From positions 1 to 64,000 of the forward strand of contig WIXG01000019.1 of the NCBI GenBank assembly GCA_009869945.1: a DNA stretch of 64,000 nt. Reading direction: 5' to 3'. A program made the translations under genes and the position numbers. This DNA is from Mesaphorura yosii. Its lineage: Eukaryota > Arthropoda > Collembola > Poduromorpha > Tullbergiidae. The notes below the pieces were generated by a model that worked only from the letters and a program-made list of their open reading frames with translations, made no database searches and was not told where the DNA came from. This document shows, piece by piece, positions 27,058 through 41,737 of the stretch; position 1 is the first letter of the stretch, and every line of letters starts with the position of its first letter.

Positions 27058-30000
27058 ATGGGGCCCATGGACGGTTCAGACGTGGACAGTGACAACGAGA
27101 GGAGTCCATTGACCAGGCCGGACATCTACGGCTTCAGGTAACGAGACGTGAACCGCACAAGACAATAATTCGGAGTTTCCGGACTTGTGATTGAGCTTGT
27201 GTAATCCCTAATCTGTACGGTACTGCATTTTAGTGGTGGCAAGTCCACGGAGAAGACGTTCGGGTGGGATGTCTTTCGGAAGTTACCACCGGAGGCCGAG
27301 AATGATTCGGTGGAAGATAATTCATGCTATGTGATCGTCATCAAGTCTCTCAAGGTAAAAGCCTCGTACACAAACTGACACTGATTGACTTCCTGGAAGG
27401 CGTGTCTGATTTTCTCACTGCTGCATTGTAATTTTAGGTCTTCGCTTACATTGTCACATTCGCGGCAGTCCTCTGCGGTGCTGTCTTTGCAAAGGGCACT
27501 TTGCTGCTCATGACCTCTCAACTGCAACCGAATCGGAAAATATCATTTTGTAACAGAAAATATGGTAAGAGAATAAAAGGCTTAGAAGATCCGAAAGTAC
27601 ATCGTCATTCATCAATGAATTCTATAATAATTATTGGGAATTAGGCCGTGACAAGACGTTCGAAGCCAGCCTGGATGACATTGAGCGGAATTCCTGGACG
27701 TGGGCGATTCTCATCATTTTCCTCATCCCGGAGATAGGAACTTTCATCAGATCCATTCGTATTTGTGTGTTCAAAGCCTGGAGAAAGCCCACGCACGCAG
27801 CATTTCTAATAACAGCGTTCTTCGAGGCAAGTCAATCAATTTCTGTTAAAGCATCAGCGTCGAGAATTAACCCGTATTTCTTTACTTGATAGACATGTCA
27901 CTCGTTCGGGTTGGCGCTTTTCGTGTTTGTGATCCTACCCTCTTTGAACATCGTCAAGGCGGTCATGCTGACAAATTGCGTCTGCCTCGTTCCTGCTATA
28001 TTCGGTTAGCTTTGCCATTTACTTGTATAGTTTCAATTAAGTTTACAGTTTGTTTTTGCTTCAGCTCTGCTGAGTCGTCAGCTTGAGAAGAGTTCCAAGT
28101 CAAAATGGCTTCTCCTATGCACCATCGACATTTTGGCCATCCTGTTTCAACTCTCTGGACTCTTCCTCTGGCCAATCGCGTCATCCGACCCGATTTCTAA
28201 GCCTTGGCTGCTTCCTTTGGCGGCTGCACTAATTTCATGTGGGTGGTGGGAGAATTACGTCGACAGCAACTCTCCAATCGGTTAGTCAGGTTTTCTCAAG
28301 TACGTTATTCATTAGATAACATAAACATTACGTCTTTTAAAGGTTTCATTCGGAGTCTTGGAGAAATGAAGAAGAGCTTGACTGAAACTCGATATTTCAC
28401 GTATGTGTTCGTCTCCATTTGGAAGATGCTCGTCTTCTTCACAAGCATGATCTACTGCATTTGGTTGACGGGATACAACGTGGGGCAGTTCTTCAATGTC
28501 GCTCAGGCATTCCAAGTGCATCCTGTCAACGTTACTGAAGTAAGTCTCCATCTGGAAGATGCCTTCGTATCTCGCTTTCAAGAACAGAAGTTAACACGGC
28601 CGAAAATTGATTGAGCAGGTGCGGTTATCGAGTATTACCTCATTTGCTGATGCTCCCGCGGACTCGCTTTTACCGGAAGTGATCACTGAATTCACGTACT
28701 CGCCGGCAGTTCAGTACAGCATCATCATACAGATTTTGGCTGCTTACATTTGCTACGTTTTCGGTTCGTACTCAATCTCAGTCTCTGTGAACTTGCTCTA
28801 AGATCTTGAGTTCAATTTACAGTTTCTATTTTACTCTTGCAGGGAAGTTCGCGTGCAAGATTTGCATTCAAGGCTTCAGTTTTGCGTTTCCCGTGAGTTT
28901 GGCGGTTCCGGTCACCCTCGCGGTGGGCATTGCCTTGTGCGGGATGCGAACGGACAATGCCTGCTTTTGGGAGACAATGTTCCCGAATTATCTCTTCTGG
29001 ACTTGCCCAAAAGGCGACTTTCTCTCGGAATTCATCCTTAAAGAGGTTCACACTTTTCCAAATTTTAACTACTCAATAAATCTAACTTTCGAAAACGTTT
29101 ACAGCACGGGTGGATGTGGTTGTTGTGGCTGCTTTCTCAAACGTGGATCTCTCTGCACATCTGGACTTCCAAATGCGAGCGATTGGCCAGCACAGAGCGA
29201 ATATTCGTGACACCCATGTACAATGCCGTGCTGATCGACCAGTCGTTAGCTATGAACAGGAAGCGAGACGACGACAATGACATCAGGAGCGATGAAGTCG
29301 AGCAGGACAACTCGGAAACCGACTACGAAGAAATCAAGTCCATCGACTCTTCGTACAAGGAGAAGGACAACAAGTACAAGGCAGACACGATCCCACGCAT
29401 CTACGCCTGCGCTACGATGTGGCACGAAACGAAGGAAGAAATGATGGAGATGCTGAAGAGTATTTTCCGCATGGACGAAGACCAGTGCGCAAGACGAGTC
29501 GCATTGAAATTCTTCGAAGTGGTTGACCCAGGATACTACGAATATGAAAGTAAGTTGCACGCGGTGAATCACTACAGGTCCGATTATGTGTCTGACGTTT
29601 GCTGTAATTCTTAGCTCACATATTCTTCGACGACGCCTTCGAACTTCGTGACGAAGGGAAGCAGCACTCTCCCGTCATCGTGAACCCCTTCGTGAAGCTG
29701 ATGGTGGAGACCACCGAAGAAGCTGCCTGTCACGTGCACGAAACGCAGGTGCGCATCCGACCGCCGAAGAAGATTCCCACCCCCTACGGAGGCCGTCTGG
29801 AATGGATCCTACCTGGGAAGACCAAGATGATCGCGCATCTGAAGGACAAGGACAAAATTCGTCACCGCAAGCGTTGGAGCCAGGTGATGTACATGTACTA
29901 CTTGCTCGGACACCGCCTGATGGAGCAGAGCATCCCTGTCGCGCGGAAGGAGGTCATTGCCGAAAACACGTACCTGCTCACTCTAGACGGAGACATCGAC

Positions 30001-33000
30001 TTCCAGCCAAATGCCGTGGAGTTGCTGGTGGATTTGATGAAGAAAAACAAGAACCTCGGAGCGGCCTGTGGGCGAATTCATCCAATCGGGACCGGACCAA
30101 TGGTGTGGTACCAGAAGTTCGAGTACGCCATCGGGCATTGGCTCCAGAAGGCGACGGAACACATGATTGGCTGCGTGCTTTGTTCGCCGGGATGCTTCTC
30201 GCTGTTTCGTGGCAAAGCTTTGATGGACGACAACGTGATGGCCAAGTACACGACGCGATCGGAGGAACCTCGTCACTACGTTCAATACGATCAGGGCGAG
30301 GACAGATGGCTGTGCACTCTCCTCCTGCAAAGAGGCTACCGCGTTGAGTATTCTGCCGCTTCAGACGCCAAGACACATTGTCCTGAAGGTAAGCTGATCA
30401 TTGAGCGGTGCCTTCGTCCGTTTTGCTGATGATTAATCCATTTTCTTTATGACTGAAGGCTTCAGCGAGTTCTACAATCAGCGCAGAAGATGGGTTCCGT
30501 CAACAATGGCAAACATTATGGACTTACTCATGGATTACAAACGGACCATCCAAGTCAACCCGGACATTTCAATGCCCTACATTGCTTACCAGGTTGGGCC
30601 GAAAACTTAAATTTTTTACTTTTACTAGGAAATGAAAGCCCTTTATAACATTGAAACTAAAACTACGTTTTTCGCAGACGATGTTGATGGGTGGCACAAT
30701 TCTGGGCCCGGGCACAATTTTTCTCATGTTAGTGGGAGCGTTTGTCGCTGCATTCCGAATTGACAATTGGACAAGTTTTTGTTGGAACATTTACCCGATT
30801 CTGGGGTTTATTATCGTTTGCTTCTTCTTCAAGTCAAACATTCAGGTAGAGCGAAATTAATCTTGTGCTTCTTGTGAAAGATCAGTTTCATTGGCATTTA
30901 TAAATCTTGCAGTTGTTGGTCGCCCAAGTGCTATCGACGTGCTACGCGCTGATAATGATGGCTGTGATAGTTGGTACGGCACTGCAGCTGGGCGAGGACG
31001 GAGTCGGCTCACCATCCGCTATTTTCTTGATCGCCTTGTCCGGCTCCTTCTTCATTGCGGCGCTGCTGCATCCCCAAGAATTCTGGTGCATCGTTCCTGG
31101 CCTGCTGTACCTTCTCCTGATTCCCTCGATGTACCTGCTGCTTATAATTTATTCGTTGGTCAATCTGAATGTCGTCTCGTGGGGTACTCGAGAGGTGGCC
31201 ACCAAAAAGTCAAAGCAGGTAAGAACGCCAACAGCATCCGACTGAACTCAGCGGCGCACGCAGAATAAAAGAACGATAAATTGAATACAATCATGCATGA
31301 TTAAATTAGGAACTGGAAGCCGAACAGAAGAAAGCGGAAGAAGCAAAGAAGCAGGCAAAAAGGGGCGGATTTTTAGGAATTTTGCCAGGCAAGAACACGG
31401 ATGACACGAATGGATCCATCGAGTTTTCTTTCGCTGGGCTCTTCAAGATTATGTGTTGCACACAACCCAAGCCTTTAGACGAACAACGGCAGCTTCTCAA
31501 CATTGCGGACTCGGTGTCGGAAATCAACAAGAGGCTGAGCACTATCGAAAGGTGACTTTGACGGATGCTGCATTAGCTGCATACGCATAAACTGGTCAAG
31601 GATTGCCTGATAATGCGGTTTTGTTTCCTGGCGCAGGTCTTTGGACGTGCCATTCTCCAAAGGTGCTGACAGCATGAGGAAGAAATCAGTGTCCATGCCA
31701 GGCGTTGGCCGTGGTCAGGTTACCTTTGCTGCAAACGGAGACGTTTTGGACAAGACTATTCCAGAGGACGAGGACAAAGAAAGCGAGTCGTCGGGAGTTC
31801 CTGACGATCGGCACGAGCTCATGAACCCGTACTGGATCGACGACAAGAACCTCAAGCAGGGCGTGGTAGACTTCTTGCCCAGAACTGAAGTCACCTTTTG
31901 GAAGGATTTGATCGAAAAGTATTTGGCTCCCATCAATGCTGATGAGAAGAAAGAGGCCAGAATAGCTCACGAACTCCGCGAACTCCGAGACCGTTCCTTC
32001 TTCCACTTTTTCATGATAAACGCTATCTTTGTACTGATTGTGTTCCTGATGCAACTGAACAAAGACCAACTTCATCTGCGCTGGCCGTTTGGAGTCAAAA
32101 CAAATGTCACTTTTGTGGACACGACGGGCGAGGTAATATAATCAGTTCGGACAATGTATTTGGAAGCAGAAGATTAATTAAATTGAATTAATTAATTAAC
32201 AAATTATTAACTTCATATATTTTTCAGCTTCTCGTCACAAAAGAGTATCTTCAGCTGGAGCCCATCGGTCTCGTGTTTGTGGGCTTCTTCGCTTTGATTT
32301 TGGTCATTCAATTCTTTGCCATGATGTTCCATCGATTCGGGACCTTGTCCCACATCCTGGCAGCAACAGAAATCACTGCTTGTTCGAAGGAAATCGAAAC
32401 AATAACAAAAGATTCCGCCGTCGAACGCGAAGGAGTGCGGCTGATAAGAAAATTCCAGAAGTTGAAGAATTTCGATGGCGATAGCGACACAGGTCGGCAT
32501 ATCATGCCGGGAGATGTTGGCAGACGCAAAACTATCACCAACTTGGAGAAGCATAAAGACAAGCATCGTCAGATTGGAACATTGGACGTTGCTTTTGAAC
32601 GAAAATTCAAGGAACTTATGGACTGTAAGCAAGCGACCACTGTTCGAGGGAAATGGGACAAGTTGTAATGTGCAATGCTGTTTAAATTTTCAGCGCCTGA
32701 TAAACAAGCCCGATTATTCGGCGAAGACAATTTGCACGTGACATTTGAAGCCCTCCGCGAGAGACGGTCGAATGTCCTCGGCAGACGGAATTCAGTGTCC
32801 GATCGAAGGAAGATTCAGATGGAGACTCTGAAGGGGCCCATCAGCCCCCTGCCAGGAATTAACCACGAAGTGCCTGCTTCCGGGGCGTCTCGCGCTCGAG
32901 GAAAGCCACCGAAGCCAAGCGTGAGCAGCATAGACTTTACAAATCAGGTATTGGAGCGGGAACTCCTTATTATCACACGATCTTAATTCTCTATCAGACC

Positions 33001-33111
33001 TAATTATCTTGTTCATTTTAGGGGTTCGTCGCTGACGAGAGCGAGTTGTACGGTGTTCAGTCGCGAAGAAGCTCCTCCGGCTGGAAGGAGCCCGACTACT
33101 TCCACCAATGA
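27058..33111 (+). CDS. chs: Chitin synthase (arthropod-type, family 2 glycosyltransferase)
   Basis: It polymerises UDP-GlcNAc into chitin and extrudes it across the apical plasma membrane for cuticle. Nineteen exons: 27058-27137, 27234-27354, 27438-27564, 27645-27826, 27893-28004, 28065-28280, 28343-28539, 28619-28763, 28843-29045, 29105-29549, 29615-30388, 30459-30592, 30678-30845, 30913-31218, 31310-31551, 31637-32132, 32228-32624, 32694-32947, 33022-33111 (1,562 aa, the usual arthropod length). Multiple N-terminal membrane spans precede the catalytic domain: CATMWHET, LDGDIDF (about 733), QGEDRWLC (about 837) and QRRRW (about 875). Five membrane spans, SWGTRE (about 1056), a coiled-coil stretch (ELEAEQKKAEEAKKQAK) and two more spans follow. 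The coiled coil is typical of CHS1/CHS-A of arthropods. I see no duplicated alternative exon. The intron at 27827-27892 has a GC donor. A poly(A) signal is at 33293-33298. Confidence 0.96.
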
Positions 33112-33292
33112 CCAATGATATTCGTCCAACGAAATCTCAATTAGTATTTATGTCTCTATTTTTATACCTTTTTACTATTTTACAACCAACTCGAGTGCCT
33201 GAGCGCTGCTTTCAGTGTCTGGACAAGGAAAGCATTCTGCTTCCACACGATTTTAGTTTCTTAGGCCAAAAGTGAAATTTGAGTACATGCTC

Positions 33293-33298
33293 AATAAA
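33293..33298 (+). terminator. Polyadenylation signal, chitin synthase
   Basis: AATAAA about 180 bp after the stop codon. Confidence 0.6.
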
Positions 33299-33789
33299 GA
33301 TACATGAATGTAATTTAAACGCCTGCTTTCCTGCCCGTACCCGACTCGTATTTTAGCAAGCCGAGCAAGTTGCAAGTTTGCCTTGCCTATTGTGTATCGA
33401 TTCCCATAAAATGAATGAAGACGTATCTTGTTACACTGTGGGACGGCAGGCAGCACTTTCAGGTATCTGAACACCGCAATTCGCAATCGTTTCATGGATA
33501 GTGGTGCAAACTTCGTCTTGTTTGTTAACGTGGAGCGGTGAATTCTGCAATGAAACGATGGCGTCATCGATTTATGGCGTATTATTCATGACATCAAGTC
33601 CACAGTCTATCCACATCGGTCTCGGCCTCTTTCTAATATCCTGATGACCAAAGTAAAGTAAAGTGAAAAAAGAGTTCCCGTAAAAAGGCGGTGTCGGGCA
33701 AGCAAGAGTGCTTGTTTAGCGCTGAGCACGAAGTTGGGTTGTGATCGGTGCTGCAAGTGATGACGCACAAAGAGTCGTCATAAGACTGC

Positions 33790-33797
33790 TGACGTCA
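33790..33797. promoter_or_regulatory. cAMP-response element, distal copy
   Basis: A perfect 8 bp TGACGTCA palindrome, with half-site-like tgacg and cgtca sequences within about 35 bp upstream. It is a candidate CREB/ATF site in the long upstream region of NR4A. Confidence 0.5.
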
Positions 33798-34697
33798 CGG
33801 ATTGGGGAAAGAATGCTGGAGAAAGTGCCCGTTTTAGCATGTATGAGAGGAAGAGTGAGGAAAGCATCTGCACAGTCCGTCTCAGGCCGTGCAATCGCTC
33901 GCATCGCCCTACTCCAAAACAAAGGACACGACAAATCCTGACTGACGACTGCTTCTCCGTTTCCTTCTCCTTCGTCTCCGCTCCTTCGAAGGTCCAGTGC
34001 TTAATTTCGTCCCTGTGATACGTTCAATTGCGGTGAAGTGTCAGTTAGCTAATTTCTTGAAGTATCGACGCAGCAGTACCTGAAGTATTGAGCATTATTC
34101 TCAAGAGCATCATTCTTTCAAGGTAAATCTTTAAGGTTTAAGTACGGTTTCCTTTTCTCTTTTATCAGTTTTGAGTTTCGGCTTCGGCAAAACTTTGCCC
34201 AAAGATTCATAACATCGACGAATTTCCTCCATCAATTTGCGAAAACAGTCCTTGTGGAAGTTTTCCCCAATACTTCACCGTTGCCAATTAGTTGTTGTCT
34301 GAGTCTCGATTGACATGAGTAAATCATAAGTCTCGGACGATACTCGCATCAAAAATCAAGTTTCCGCTCTGTTTTACATGCTGTAGGACAGTTAACGACG
34401 AGAACGATTTGTCCGTTAATCCAAGGCACGAAATGAGATTAGAGTATGAGGAAAAGCCCACGAAAAGTCTCAAACTTGCACGATTGAGATAAAAATTCCG
34501 AACCGAACATTCAGGAACATGCGTGTAAGATCAAGAATTGAAATTATTGCCATTGGATCAAGTTTGGTGTGCACCAGAAATTCCCATTGTTAAAACCGAA
34601 GCCGGTGTGATGTCGAGTCGGGCGGGCGAGTGCAAGTTGCAGCCAAGCCATCGCCTAGGCTTGGCTTGTCTCGTCCTCTGTGAATAGCGACGAACAA

Positions 34698-34748
34698 TGA
34701 CGTCAATTATGACGTCAGTACCAGTTGACGTCATTACCAGTAATGACG
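34698..34748. promoter_or_regulatory. Cluster of three perfect CREs plus a half site
   Basis: TGACGTCA occurs at 34698-34705, 34710-34717 and 34726-34733, followed by the half site TGACG at 34744-34748. Start-to-start spacing is 12, 16 and 18 bp. It lies about 0.9 kb upstream of the NR4A start codon. In vertebrates NR4A genes are CREB-driven immediate-early genes, so CREB/ATF control is the obvious inference. The palindromes are seen directly; binding is inferred. Confidence 0.7.
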
Positions 34749-35540
34749 CCCGGAAAAGCCGAGACTCTTCTCACTCGCTCCTTCTTCTCCTGCCCGCTGT
34801 TGACTTTCACCAAGGCCAGCCAGCAGCCAGCCAAGGCTAAACGCTAAATTACGGCCTTCTAAGCTGCCGTCTGCTTTTGAAATGCTTCTGACTCGTTTGC
34901 CTGCTCTTTCTCGATGACGGCTTCAGATTTCATGCGTTTCCTCTCTCACCCTTCACGACTAAGCCTACGCTCAGAGACGACAATGATGCACGATATTAAG
35001 CAGGCACAAAACGGTGGACGCAATAAATTGTAATTGAGCCAATTCATTTAATGACTGTCAACAATGTACAAATTGGCGATTAATTAGCGATGCTTGATTT
35101 CCGGCTTGTAAGCTTGTCCCGTTTTGCCTGGCTATTGTTCACTTTTCGGTTATTTCCCATTTTCCAGGCTTGAGAGGGTTTACAAATTCAATTTGGGGTT
35201 TGTCTGGAGAGTCTTTGGATTTTTATGCGCTACTGCCATCCGGAAATGTGTTTTGAGATAAATTGGAATACGAGTATTGCATGAGCACGGAGAGGCAAAG
35301 CAGGGGCCCCGGCCCGGTGTGTGCGGTGTGAGGCTGAGGAGTAATCAGGGTAACAATGGGGGCAGAGTGCGGAACAATATTCTAAATGCCAATGACTTTT
35401 ACGAGTCCTTAGGGAGATGAACGAAGAAAGGAACTTTCCCCAGAGTTTTGTACTTAATCATGCACTCCAGACTAATCTGCCTGCTAAAGTCCGACAAAGT
35501 TGAGTTCATGATTGAAGTGGTGGATGTAGATTGGACTTTG

Positions 35541-35546
35541 TATAAA
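35541..35546 (+). promoter_or_regulatory. Candidate TATA box of NR4A
   Basis: TATAAA about 80 bp upstream of the ATG at 35622. A transcript starting near 35570 would have a 5' UTR of about 50 nt. An upstream start with splicing to the acceptor at 35617 is an alternative. Confidence 0.35.
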
Positions 35547-35621
35547 TTGACATGTTTACCATCAAACTTCAATCAGTTACCTCGCCGGGTCGTGGACTCG
35601 AGGGTTTGTTGCTTTAGAAAT

Positions 35622-38027
35622 ATGTCGGCCTCAGGCTCGCCTCCGTTTCGTGTCTGTAAGTGATGAAGGGCTCACAAATCAAAACGGCGAATTTCTTAAA
35701 CTGTTAAACTCGGTTACACGCAGTCGGTCTGAAGGTATATTTTTGCTTTTCTTTGCAGTGAAGCAAAGCGAGTCAAATTCTGGCAAGCGCCTTGAGCAGG
35801 GTCAACCTTTCGGATCGTCTTCGTCCAGTATGCTTCTCCTTCAGCCACAGGTAACACAATTAATGCGAAAAAAAACGCCAAGTTCCTTACTCAATCGAGC
35901 AATGTGGCAATTTTGGTCTGATTGTGCAGGTGTCTCTGGGCGGATTTTCCGAATTGCCGGGTTTCCTGGAGGCTGTCCTGGACGCCGAGTCCACGCTGAA
36001 CAACAACTACACCGAGCTCGATTATATGTCGGAATCCTCTTGCTTCCCGTTCGTCGAGTACAGTACAAACTACTCGTTGGCCCACCACTCCTCAGCCCTC
36101 ATGGACGACACCGCGAGCAGCTGCAGCAATGGAGTCGACTCACAGCACGGAAACTGCTTCGCGTACGACTCGCCGTCGCTGCCAGCCTCCCACTCAGCCA
36201 TGGAGGACGGGGGCTCCGACACAGCCGGCACTCCCCTTCCAAGTTTCCAGGAAACATACAGCCCAAGATATCATCGCGACGTCTTCAACTTTGACGACGT
36301 CCCTCTTTACCAGAACCCAACCGTCGATCAACTGCCCATGCACGCCCACCACTCGGTCGACACCTTCAGGATTTCACACCACTCGGAGTCGTCCGCTCTC
36401 CACAAATCGTTGGATGTGCTCGGGAAAATTGAGACAAAGTAAATAACTTGCATAAGAAAACATAATTATTAGGTACATCGGAAATAGCACTAGCAAGTTC
36501 TGACTGATTGACTGGCTGACCAGGTACACCAAATCGTGCTCTGGAGGCGGTGAGAGCTCGAAGGAGTGCCGCAAAGCGTCTGCGGAAGCAGCGAGTGAGC
36601 AGCTCGGCTGGCCAGAGGCCCATTCGCTCTCGACCTTCATGAACTTGGACAAGGCGTGTGCGGTGTGTGGGGACACGGCGGCGTGCCAGCATTATGGAGT
36701 GAGGACGTGCGAAGGGTGCAAAGGCTTCTTCAAGAGGACAGTTCAACGCGGGGCAAAGTACGTGTGCATGGCCAACAGGAAGTGTCCCGTCGACAAACGA
36801 AGACGAAATCGCTGCCAATTTTGCCGATTTCAAAAGTGTCTGGCAGTAAGTCCGTCGATTCTTTTACCTTCAGCGAAAGGCGAGAAGGTCATGTACTAAT
36901 GCTGGCGTGGTTTTATTTGAGCGCAGGTCGGCATGGTTCGAGAAGTTGTTCGAACAGACTCACTGAAAGGACGTCGAGGACGGCTTCCGTCAAAGTCCCG
37001 TGACTCGTCTGGAGCTTCGTGCTCCGGATCCGCGCCGCCGTCGCCTCCGATTTCTCTTATGACGGCTTTGGTACGAGCGCACTTGGACACGAGCCCCGAC
37101 GCACAGAGCAAAGATTATTCCATGGTAAGATTAGAGCAACAACAACAATGATCTGAAGAAGATCGAACTCAGTGTGCAGAATTTAAAATGCAGAAATTTA
37201 AACTCTACGTTAAATTCAGTTTCAGGAGCCACCATTTAGCGAGGGAGAGTTTTCACCCGACAGCGACTTGATCGTCAATCACCCCGAACACATTCAGTAT
37301 TTCTTCAGACTTTTGACGTCGTGTTTCGACATCACTCGCACTTTTGCAGAGAAGATCCCTGGCTTTCTTGAGTTTAACCGACATGATCAAGACCTTCTGC
37401 TTCACTGCGGGTCGCTCGAGTTTTTCATTCTGCGACTGGCGTACAGGTAAGAATAAAGCTCGAATTGTAAACCAGCAAAACATATCTTTGGTTTATGTAA
37501 CACATACATTTATTTCGCCCAGACTTCGGCACAATGAAAACACGCTGCTTTTCTGCAATGGAGTCGTTCTTCATGTTGAACAGTGTCGTCCCGTCTTTGG
37601 AGACTGGCTCAACTCCATCAAGGAATTCAGCCAGTCGCTGCAAGCCATGAATCTGGACGTGTCAACAATCGCGTGCTTGGAAGCCCTCACCCTTGTCACA
37701 GGTAAATACGCCAACGTCGCAATCGAAGGGCTGGGTGAGATAAAAATTATTCAATTTTGTTCGTTTTCAGATCGTCACAGCCTTGAGGACTCTGCGAAGG
37801 TTGAGCAGTTGCAGATGCGGATCATTTCCACTCTTCGAGATCACGTCACCTACAACGTGGACGCTCAGAGGAAGCCGTACCACTTCTCGAGGGTTCTGGC
37901 AAAGCTGACGGAGCTGCGGAGTCTGAGCGTTCAGGGCTTGCAGAGGATTTTTTACCTGAAGCTGGACGACTTGATCTCCGCTCCGCCTGCCATTGAGTGC
38001 TGCTTGAAGTCCGCACTCCCATTCTAG
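35622..38027 (+). CDS. Hr38: Nuclear receptor subfamily 4 group A (NR4A / Hr38)
   Basis: An orphan nuclear receptor and transcription factor that binds NBRE sites, usually without ligand; in animals it acts in activity-induced and cuticle or metabolic programmes. Model: 35622-35655, 35759-35850, 35930-36438, 36524-36845, 36927-37124, 37226-37446, 37523-37701, 37771-38027 (603 aa; vertebrate NR4A2 is 598). The start is uncertain: ATG 35622 joins in frame through a good intron, but an ATG at 35830 would also work. The Ser/Tyr-rich N-terminal activation region is followed by the DNA-binding domain from about residue 257 (CAVCGD, then P-box [11 protein letters not shown]). The C-terminal extension [19 protein letters not shown] is diagnostic of NR4A. 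The ligand-binding domain (about 391-603) is complete, ending in LPF as in NR4A proteins. It converges on FARS2. Confidence 0.94.
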
Positions 38028-38503
38028 GGAGTTTAGCCACATTCCAGAAGAATACAGACGCAGAAGTGAGTAGAATCACAGAGTTCATGTTATTAAATGA
38101 TTTCTGCACATTTAAGCAATATTCAAATACCAGTGTGGTTACGTTTGACTTGTATTTTCTACGATTGTATTGTGAGTGTCGGAGCAGTGTACGGCTCCGA
38201 TGCGGAGACATATCATCCAAATCTTTATTTTCAAAGACTTTATTCTTCAGTACCTAGCTAGGCTGAAGAACGGCAACCACGAGCGCCCCGCTATTTAAAT
38301 AGTTCATGTAAGAGCACAAGTTGTACATTCTGTTATGTAAATTAAGATTTTAAGCACTAGTAAAATTTTCTTTAATGTTGTGCGCTTAAGGACTGACTGC
38401 GAGTGTGTCCTGAGAATTAAGCTTGAACGGAAGACAGTAAATGCTGAGCGAGATAGCCATTGTTCAAAGTTCAAAACAAGTCTCTTTATTGCCCTGATTA
38501 TCA
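38028..38503. other. Convergent 3' region of NR4A and FARS2
   Basis: 476 bp between two stop codons on opposite strands. It includes the FARS2 poly(A) signal (TTTATT on the plus strand at 38485-38490), only 14 bp from that stop, and AT-rich NR4A 3' UTR. No gene is seen. Confidence 0.5.
38485..38490 (-). terminator. Polyadenylation signal, FARS2
   Basis: TTTATT on the plus strand (AATAAA on the gene strand), 14 bp beyond the FARS2 stop. That implies a very short 3' UTR, or an additional signal further downstream. Confidence 0.4.
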
Positions 38504-40450
<1,947 letters not shown>

Positions 40451-41737
40451 ACTAAATTAGAAAAATGCCAAAATGTGCGGATCTTACATCATACTACTTC
40501 ATGCAAGAACTCAAGAACTTTAGTTCAGTTCCTTTCAAAGCACGCACGGCTGGAATCCGCGATTTCAGGAGGTTTCACGTGTTTGCTCTTTGTTCCTTTC
40601 TTGCATGAATTCGATTCCTCGATCAATCTTTGAGTCTGATCGTCGAAACGACTAATGACAGGTGAATGCTAAACTCAAGTAAGAGCCTTTAAATTTGGGA
40701 GTAGCCATAAAGGTCAGTATACAAGTAAGAAGACAGACGTTGACCCAAGGGTCCAAGGCCGCACTTTTAACTGATGTTTAATGTGAACGTGTGTGCCTCG
40801 ACTGAATTTGACTTCATCCCACTCAGTTCGGTTAAAGCCCCGATGAGAGTGGGTAATTTTTTGATGTGTAAGTACAGTAAAAATGTCAACCATCTAAATA
40901 GTTTCCAGAATCATTGAACAATTACTTGAGCCTTTCTCATATCAAATCTCATAACCGCCCACATTTTGTACAGCTTCGCTTGGCGGATTTAGACTTCACC
41001 GTACAAGAAGCAGTGTACTTTCTAATTAGGACTTGACTTACAAGGAAAGCCAACTTGTAATGTTAATTTAGCGAAGGTTAAACAGTTGCGTTTCGTGTAT
41101 CATAAAATGTTTGCGAATTGCGAATTCTCGTAGTTGTTGTTTCATTGCTACTCGTGTAAATAGTAAAAGGTAGCCAAACCAGGTGAGCGTAGGCCAAGTA
41201 GGCTACAGACACAGCTGTACTGCACTACACTGCACTGTGATAACAATGGCATAACAGTACAGTTGAGGCCGAGATGAAAGAGGAGAGTGGAATGATTCAA
41301 AGTCAACGTTGAGTGTTAATTTTTAATGTTAATTAAACTAATTTATTCCAGTGGACGCACGTATTGTTCGCTACGCATTAATTTCGTCAGGACCTAAGGT
41401 GAGTCACCAGTCACTTCAAGTTGTTTTGCATTGGGCTGCATAAATGTTAGCCACTTTTTTAAATTAAAGTTTAGTAGAATTAAGGTTAAATTTAAAAGGC
41501 GCTAGTGCCTTTTGCGATAAGGTCGTTGACAAAATCAAAATCGTTGAAGAAATTGGCGATAATTCGTTCTTGAACAAATCGATTCCGGTTAGTCAACTTC
41601 AGTTATTCTTGTTCCAGATATTGCCATTTGTCTGACAAAGCAACAGCTAAGTGTGAAGCCCAAGATGTCTGTGGTCAACTGTGTGCCTTAAAGTCCACAC
41701 CGACTAATGGAGTATGAATCTTGTCTGAAGTCTTAAG
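40451..41737. other. Divergent intergenic region between FARS2 and KATNB1
   Basis: About 1.3 kb separates the two start codons. A 5' splice site (aag|gtgagt) at 41399 and a 3' splice site ending near 41617 suggest a non-coding KATNB1 exon and a 5'-UTR intron. No other gene is supported. Confidence 0.4.

Larger units (their letters stand above)
33112..35621. other. Non-coding region upstream of NR4A
   Basis: A 2.5 kb region begins with the chitin synthase 3' UTR (poly(A) signal at 33293-33298). It then carries four perfect TGACGTCA sites and a TATAAA at 35541-35546. A 5' splice-site-like sequence (caag|gtaaat) at about 34121 could end a non-coding upstream exon. I see no coding gene. Confidence 0.5.
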
